The notes under the pieces: model-generated
The model's database searches: none
Seen by the model: only the letters and a program-made list of their open reading frames with translations
What the model was told of the DNA's origin: nothing
Made by a program: the position numbers and the translations under genes
From: Burkholderiales bacterium
Lineage (GTDB): Bacteria > Pseudomonadota > Gammaproteobacteria > Burkholderiales > Usitatibacteraceae
Assembly: GCA_025936275.1 (NCBI GenBank)
Contig: JAICTR010000002.1
Coordinates: 1 to 26,820 of the forward strand
Direction: 5' to 3'
Length of the DNA: 26,820 nucleotides
Shown: piece by piece, positions 23,189 to 26,820 of the stretch
How positions within the stretch are numbered: position 1 is the first letter of the stretch
Layout: the number at the start of each line of letters is the position of its first letter

Positions 23189-24508
23189 ATGGCCGCGACC
23201 GAGAAGACTCCCGTCACCGGGGCGGGGCCCTTCAACGGAGTCCTCACCTGGGTGGACCAGCGCTTCCCGCTGATGGCGCTCTGGAAGGACCACCTCTCCG
23301 AGTACTACGCGCCGAAGAACTTCAACTTCTGGTACTACTTCGGCTCGCTCGCGCTGCTGGTGCTCGTGATCCAGATCGTCTCGGGCATCTTCCTCACCAT
23401 GAACTACAAGCCCGACGCGCACGATGCGTTCGCGTCGGTCGAGTACATCATGCGCGACGTGCCGGGCGGCTGGCTCATCCGCTACATCCATTCCACCGGC
23501 GCCTCGTTCTTCTTCATCACCGTGTACCTGCACATGGTGCGCGGGCTGATGTACGGCTCCTACCGGCGTCCGCGGGAGCTCCTGTGGATCTTCGGCGTGG
23601 TGATCTACCTCGCGCTGATGGCCGAGGCGTTCTTCGGCTACCTGCTGCCATGGGGACAGATGTCCTTCTGGGGCGCGCAGGTGATCGTGAACCTCTTCGG
23701 CACCATTCCCTTCATCGGCGAGCCGCTCGCGATCTGGATCCGCGGCGACTACAACGTCTCCGACGCGACGCTCAACCGCTTCTTCGCGCTGCACGTCGCC
23801 GCGCTGCCCATGGTGCTGCTGGGCCTGGTCGCGGCGCACATCATGGCGCTGCACGAGGTGGGATCGAACAATCCGGACGGCATCGAGATCAAGAAGAACC
23901 TCGACCCGCGCACCGGCACGCCGCTGGACGGCATCCCGTTCCATCCGTACTACACGGTGAAGGACCTGATGGGCACGGCGGTGTTCCTGATCGTGTTCTC
24001 GGCCGTGGTGTTCTTCGCTCCCGAGATGGGCGGCTACTTCCTCGAGGCGAACAACTTCATCCCCGCCGATCCGCTGAAGACGCCGCTGCACATCGCGCCG
24101 GTGTGGTACTTCACGCCGTTCTACGCGATGCTGCGCGCCGTGCCGCCGATGTTCAATTCGCAATTTCCCGGCGTGCTGGTGATGGGCTGCGCCGTGCTCA
24201 TCCTCTTCGCGCTGCCCTGGCTCGATCGCGGCGGCGTGAAGTCGATCCGCTACCGCGGACCGCGCTGGAAGATGGCATTCGCCGCACTGGTCGTCGCGTT
24301 CCTGATCCTCGGCTACCTCGGCGTCGAGCCCACCACCGTCTGGGGCGCGTTCCCCGAGGGATTCCCGCTGGTGGGCGGCGATTACATCGCCACCTGGGTC
24401 GCGCGCCTGCTCACGCTGGTCTATTTCTTCTTCTTCCTGGGGATGCCGTGGTACACCGCGCGCGACCGCGCGCAGGAGAAGCCGGAGCCGCAAAGGGTGA
24501 CCTGGTGA
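23189..24508 (+). CDS. petB: Ubiquinol-cytochrome c reductase cytochrome b subunit
   Basis: A 439-residue polytopic protein carrying hemes bL and bH. The His ligand pairs are RYIHSTGASFFFITVYLH (spacing 13) and LHVAALPMVLLGLVAAH (spacing 14). LPWGQMSFWGAQV forms part of the quinol site. The usual PEWY motif at the quinol-oxidation site reads PVWY here (in HIAPVWYFTPFY), a variant known from beta- and gammaproteobacteria. The stop overlaps the petC start by one base (TGATG). Confidence 0.97.
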   Translation: MAATEKTPVTGAGPFNGVLTWVDQRFPLMALWKDHLSEYYAPKNFNFWYYFGSLALLVLVIQIVSGIFLTMNYKPDAHDAFASVEYIMRDVPGGWLIRYIHSTGASFFFITVYLHMVRGLMYGSYRRPRELLWIFGVVIYLALMAEAFFGYLLPWGQMSFWGAQVIVNLFGTIPFIGEPLAIWIRGDYNVSDATLNRFFALHVAALPMVLLGLVAAHIMALHEVGSNNPDGIEIKKNLDPRTGTPLDGIPFHPYYTVKDLMGTAVFLIVFSAVVFFAPEMGGYFLEANNFIPADPLKTPLHIAPVWYFTPFYAMLRAVPPMFNSQFPGVLVMGCAVLILFALPWLDRGGVKSIRYRGPRWKMAFAALVVAFLILGYLGVEPTTVWGAFPEGFPLVGGDYIATWVARLLTLVYFFFFLGMPWYTARDRAQEKPEPQRVTW

Positions 24509-25245
24509 TGAAAAAGATCTTCGCGCTCCTCGTCCTCGCCCTCGTTCCTGTCCTCGCCTGCGCCGAGGAGGAAGGCCCGCCCCTCGAGCAGGCGCCGGTG
24601 AACCTCGGCGACAAGGCCTCGCTCCAGCACGGCGCCGCCATCTTCATCAACAACTGCCTCAACTGCCACTCGGCTTCGCTCATGCGCTACAAGAAGCTCG
24701 AGGACCTGGGCCTCAGCGAGAAGCAGATCAAGGACAACCTGCTCTTCACCACCGACAAGATCGGCGGCAACATGAGCGTGCCGGTGGACCCGAAGATCTC
24801 CAAGGCGGCCTTCGGCGTGGTGCCGCCGGATCTCTCGCTCATCGCGCGCTCGCGCAGCGCCGACTGGCTCTACACGTACCTGCGCAGCTTCTATCGCGAC
24901 GCGAAGAGCAATTCAGGCTGGAACAACACCGTCTTCCCGAACGTCGCGATGCCGAACGTGCTGTGGCACCAGCAGGGCGAGCAGGCCCTGCAGGTGACCG
25001 AGCGCACCAACGACATCACCGGCGACAAGATCGAGACGCGCAAGCTCGTGCTGGAGCGGCCGGGCGCCATGAGCCGCATCGAATTCGACCGCTACGTCGG
25101 CGACCTCGTGAACTACCTGGTGTACATGTCCGAGCCCGCGCAGACGGACCGGAAGCAGTGGGGGGTCGTCGTGCTCTTCTTCCTGGCCGGCTTCTTCGTG
25201 CTCGCGTTCCTGCTCAAGAAGGAATACTGGAAGGACGTCCGCTAG
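24508..25245 (+). CDS. petC: Ubiquinol-cytochrome c reductase cytochrome c1 subunit
   Basis: A 245-residue cytochrome c1. A Sec-type signal peptide (1-19) is followed by the heme site CLNCH (50-54), a likely axial Met in MPNVLW, and the C-terminal anchor WGVVVLFFLAGFFVLAFLLK with a KKEYWKDVR end. It passes electrons from the Rieske protein to soluble cytochrome c. It is the last gene of petABC. Confidence 0.96.
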   Translation: MKKIFALLVLALVPVLACAEEEGPPLEQAPVNLGDKASLQHGAAIFINNCLNCHSASLMRYKKLEDLGLSEKQIKDNLLFTTDKIGGNMSVPVDPKISKAAFGVVPPDLSLIARSRSADWLYTYLRSFYRDAKSNSGWNNTVFPNVAMPNVLWHQQGEQALQVTERTNDITGDKIETRKLVLERPGAMSRIEFDRYVGDLVNYLVYMSEPAQTDRKQWGVVVLFFLAGFFVLAFLLKKEYWKDVR

Positions 25246-25252
25246 CCGGATC

Positions 25253-25270
25253 CGCGACCGCGCCGTCGCG
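25253..25270 (+). other. Stem-loop between petC and sspA
   Basis: CGCGAC (25253-25258) pairs with GTCGCG (25265-25270) around CGCGCC, 7 bases after the petC stop and followed by AAAGGGG, which serves as the sspA ribosome binding region. There is no T-run, so this would be a weak or Rho-linked terminator, or a processing site. Confidence 0.35.
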
Positions 25271-25287
25271 AAAGGGGTGAACAAGCC

Positions 25288-25887
25288 ATGATGACGCTCT
25301 ACTCGGGGATCACGGATCCCTTCAGCCACCGTTGCCGGATCGTGCTCTACGAAAAGGGCATGGATTTCGAGATCATCGACGTGGACCTCATGAACAAGCC
25401 CGAGGACCTCGCCGTGATGAACCCGTACAACCGCACGCCGGTGCTGGTGGAGCGCGACCTGGTGCTCTACGAGTCGAACATCATCAACGAGTACATCGAC
25501 GAGCGCTTCCCGCACCCGCAGCTCATGCCGGCCGATCCGGTGATGCGCGCACGGGCGCGGCTCTTCCTGTTCCGCTTCGAGCAGGAGCTCTTCAACCACG
25601 TGCAGACGCTGGAATCCGGCACCCAGAAGGCGCAGGAGAAGGCGCGCCTCTACATCCGCGAGAACCTGATCCAGATCGCGCCCATCTTCGTGAAGCAGAA
25701 ATACATGCTGGGCGAGGAGTTCTCCATGCTGGACGTGGCCATCGCGCCCCTCCTCTGGCGCCTCGACCACTACCAGATCCAGCTCAACAAGCAGTCCGCG
25801 CCGCTCCTCAAGTATGCCGAACGGCTCTTTTCGCGGCAGGCCTTCATCGATTCGATGACCGCCTCCGAAAAGGCGATGCGCCGGTAG
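25288..25887 (+). CDS. sspA: Stringent starvation protein A (GST fold)
   Basis: A 199-residue glutathione S-transferase-like protein that binds RNA polymerase in starvation and acid stress. N-terminal thioredoxin-like part: SGITDPFSHRCRIVLYEKGM, then NPYNRTPVLVERDLVLYESNIINEYID. The surface PHP motif in ERFPHPQLMP, needed for the polymerase interaction in E. coli SspA, is kept. The C-terminal helical domain has the FSMLDVAIAPLLWRL segment. Position between petC and sspB is the normal beta/gamma order. Confidence 0.95.
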   Translation: MMTLYSGITDPFSHRCRIVLYEKGMDFEIIDVDLMNKPEDLAVMNPYNRTPVLVERDLVLYESNIINEYIDERFPHPQLMPADPVMRARARLFLFRFEQELFNHVQTLESGTQKAQEKARLYIRENLIQIAPIFVKQKYMLGEEFSMLDVAIAPLLWRLDHYQIQLNKQSAPLLKYAERLFSRQAFIDSMTASEKAMRR

Positions 25888-25902
25888 GTTAAGCTTGTGG
25901 CC

Positions 25903-26334
25903 ATGGCAGAAGTCTCCACCAAGCCGTACTTCATCCGGGCCATCTACGAGTGGTGCTCGGACTGCGGGTTCACCCCTTACCTCAGCGTCCGGGTGGACGA
26001 GCGCACCAAGGTCCCGATGGAGTACGTGAAGAATGGCGAGATCGTGCTCAACGTGAGCCTCAACGCCACCCGCAACCTCACGGTGAACAACGAGCTGATC
26101 CAGTTCTCGGCGCGCTTCAACGGCGTATCGCGCGAGGTGAGCGTTCCGGTGGATCGGGTGCAGGGGATCTTCGCGCGCGAGAACGGCCAGGGGGCCTTCT
26201 TCACCGTCGAGGCGCCGGCCGCGCTCGCCGCCGCGCCCAACCTTCCGGCGCCCCTCGCATCGGAAGCGGAGACCGAGCCGCCGAAGCCTCCGGGCGCGGC
26301 GGCCGGCAGGACACGCCTCAAGCTGGTCAAGTAA
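25903..26334 (+). CDS. sspB: ClpXP protease specificity-enhancing factor SspB
   Basis: A 143-residue adaptor that delivers ssrA-tagged and other substrates to ClpXP. The folded domain has KPYFIRAIYEWCSDCGFTPY, then LNVSLNATRNL and FSARFNGVSREVSVPVDRVQGIFARENGQG. A flexible Ala/Pro linker leads to the end RLKLVK, which matches the ClpX-docking tail of SspB (RVVK-like). The ATG at 25903 is chosen; an in-frame GTG at 25897 would add two residues. It follows sspA by 15 bases and is surely co-transcribed. Confidence 0.95.
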   Translation: MAEVSTKPYFIRAIYEWCSDCGFTPYLSVRVDERTKVPMEYVKNGEIVLNVSLNATRNLTVNNELIQFSARFNGVSREVSVPVDRVQGIFARENGQGAFFTVEAPAALAAAPNLPAPLASEAETEPPKPPGAAAGRTRLKLVK

Positions 26335-26342
26335 GCGCCCGC

Positions 26343-26348
26343 TAACAT
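26343..26348 (+). promoter_or_regulatory. Possible -10 box of the tRNA operon
   Basis: TAACAT, 26 bases before tRNA-Thr and followed by a GC-rich stretch such as is seen at stringently controlled stable-RNA promoters. No convincing -35 was found at the right distance. Weak call. Confidence 0.2.
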
Positions 26349-26374
26349 TTGTCCACGCGTGCCGCATCGCCCGG

Positions 26375-26447
26375 GCCGGCATAGCTCAGCTGGTAGAGCA
26401 ACCGCCTTGTAAGCGGTAGGTCCTCCGTTCGATTCGGAGTGCCGGCA
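26375..26447 (+). tRNA. tRNA-Thr (anticodon TGT)
   Basis: Full cloverleaf: acceptor GCCGGCA (26375-26381) with TGCCGGC (26440-26446), D stem GCTC/GAGC, anticodon stem ACCGC/GCGGT with loop CTTGTAA (anticodon TGT at 26408-26410), T stem CTCCG/CGGAG around TTCGATT, discriminator A at 26447. The following bases are CCC, so the 3' CCA is not encoded. Confidence 0.97.
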
Positions 26448-26450
26448 CCC

Positions 26451-26490
26451 TCGGAAATGGGCGTCTTCCGCTTCCACAAGCGCCCTCCGA
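26451..26490 (+). other. Stem-loop between tRNA-Thr and tRNA-Tyr
   Basis: TCGGA (26451-26455) and GGGCG (26459-26463) pair with CGCCC (26481-26485) and TCCGA (26486-26490), leaving a 3-base bulge (AAT). It fills the gap between the tRNAs and may guide processing of the precursor. A CATAAT box (26496-26501) just after it could be an internal -10. Confidence 0.35.
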
Positions 26491-26514
26491 TAGGGCATAA
26501 TTGAAGGCTTTCCC

Positions 26515-26601
26515 GGAGGGGTGCCCGAGTGGTTAAAGGGGGCAGACTGTAAATCTGTTGGCCTTGCGCCTACGTTGGTTCGAATCCAACCTCCTCCACC
26601 A
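26515..26601 (+). tRNA. tRNA-Tyr (anticodon GTA), CCA encoded
   Basis: Class II tRNA with a long variable arm. Acceptor GGAGGGG (26515-26521) pairs with CTCCTCC (26591-26597) with one G-T pair; anticodon loop CTGTAAA gives GTA; T loop TTCGAAT; discriminator A followed by genomic CCA (26599-26601). Confidence 0.97.
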
Positions 26602-26692
26602 AGGCTTACAAAGCAGTGGGTCCGGCGAAAGGAATTGATGAGAGTGCGTTTCGCTTTTCGTTTCGTGCAGGGCCCGGTGGGGCCGGCGCCGG

Positions 26693-26766
26693 GCGGGAGT
26701 AGTTCAATGGTAGAACCCCAGCCTTCCAAGCTGATGACGCGGGTTCGATTCCCGTCTCCCGCTCCA
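26693..26766 (+). tRNA. tRNA-Gly (anticodon TCC), CCA encoded
   Basis: Acceptor GCGGGAG (26693-26699) pairs with CTCCCGC (26756-26762); anticodon loop CTTCCAA gives TCC; T loop TTCGATT; discriminator T and genomic CCA (26764-26766). The Thr-Tyr-Gly order matches thrU-tyrU-glyT of E. coli, so tRNA-Thr(GGT) and tuf are expected just past the window. Confidence 0.97.
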
Positions 26767-26820
26767 TCGGAACGCGCCCTCGCCGCGCAGGCGGCACTGC
26801 GTTAGAAGTAGAGGCATTCG

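Noticed and set aside
22538..24493. Long minus-strand reading frame (651 codons) opposite petA and petB
   Set aside because: It mirrors two certain genes, is rich in His, Arg, Glu and Asp in the manner of antisense frames in GC-rich DNA, and shows no domain.
26670..26684. GGCCC/GGGCC hairpin between tRNA-Tyr and tRNA-Gly as a terminator
   Set aside because: Five base pairs with no T-run in a GC-rich spacer; tRNA-Gly follows 9 bases later, so termination is unlikely.

Overview
The window is high-GC chromosomal DNA packed with genes, and it looks like a betaproteobacterium of the Burkholderiales or Nitrosomonadales type. The evidence is gene order: mla genes - bolA/ibaG - murA - hisGDCBHAFIE - hinT - tatABC - htrA-type protease, then mscL, petABC (cytochrome bc1), sspA, sspB and a Thr-Tyr-Gly tRNA cluster. 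The short HisG, the PVWY motif of cytochrome b and the sspAB genes directly after petABC fit the same group. No phage, insertion sequence, CRISPR array or plasmid feature was seen. No stretch over 300 bases lacks a gene; the longest gap is about 152 bases (mscL/petA).

Bases 1-7435 are all on the minus strand. Read in transcription order they are a sigma-54-dependent response regulator (PrsR/NtrC type), an ExeA/MshM-like AAA ATPase with a C-terminal SPOR-like domain, a secretin lipoprotein (MshL), a membrane-anchored TPR protein (MshN-like) and the first part of a GspE/PilB/MshE-type assembly ATPase that runs off the left edge. This is one end of an MSHA-type pilus or secretion locus.

From 7547 the plus strand carries mlaF, mlaE, mlaD, mlaC and mlaB (phospholipid transport that keeps the outer membrane asymmetric), a BolA-family gene, murA (first committed step of peptidoglycan synthesis) and the complete histidine genes hisG, D, C, B, H, A, F, I and E in one tightly overlapping run. 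These are followed by a HIT-family hydrolase and tatA, tatB and tatC (export of folded proteins). Many junctions overlap by 1-8 bases, which suggests translational coupling. The tatC stop codon abuts the stop codon of a convergent DegS-like periplasmic protease. That protease and mscL lie on the minus strand.

A divergent promoter region at 22428-22579 separates mscL from petA, petB and petC. The Rieske protein encoded by petA has a twin-arginine-like leader, so it is a likely client of the TatABC translocase encoded just upstream. sspA and sspB follow, then tRNA-Thr(TGT), tRNA-Tyr(GTA) and tRNA-Gly(TCC), the same order as in front of tuf in E. coli.

The protein genes are mostly conserved core functions, and I do not see a clearly new system. 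The less explained signals are small: GC-rich stem-loops in several short intercistronic gaps (mlaD/mlaC, bolA/murA, tatA/tatB, mscL/degS, petC/sspA, tRNA-Thr/tRNA-Tyr), a triple alternating repeat overlapping the mscL stop codon and a probable degS -10 box, and the unusual composition of the MSHA-like locus.
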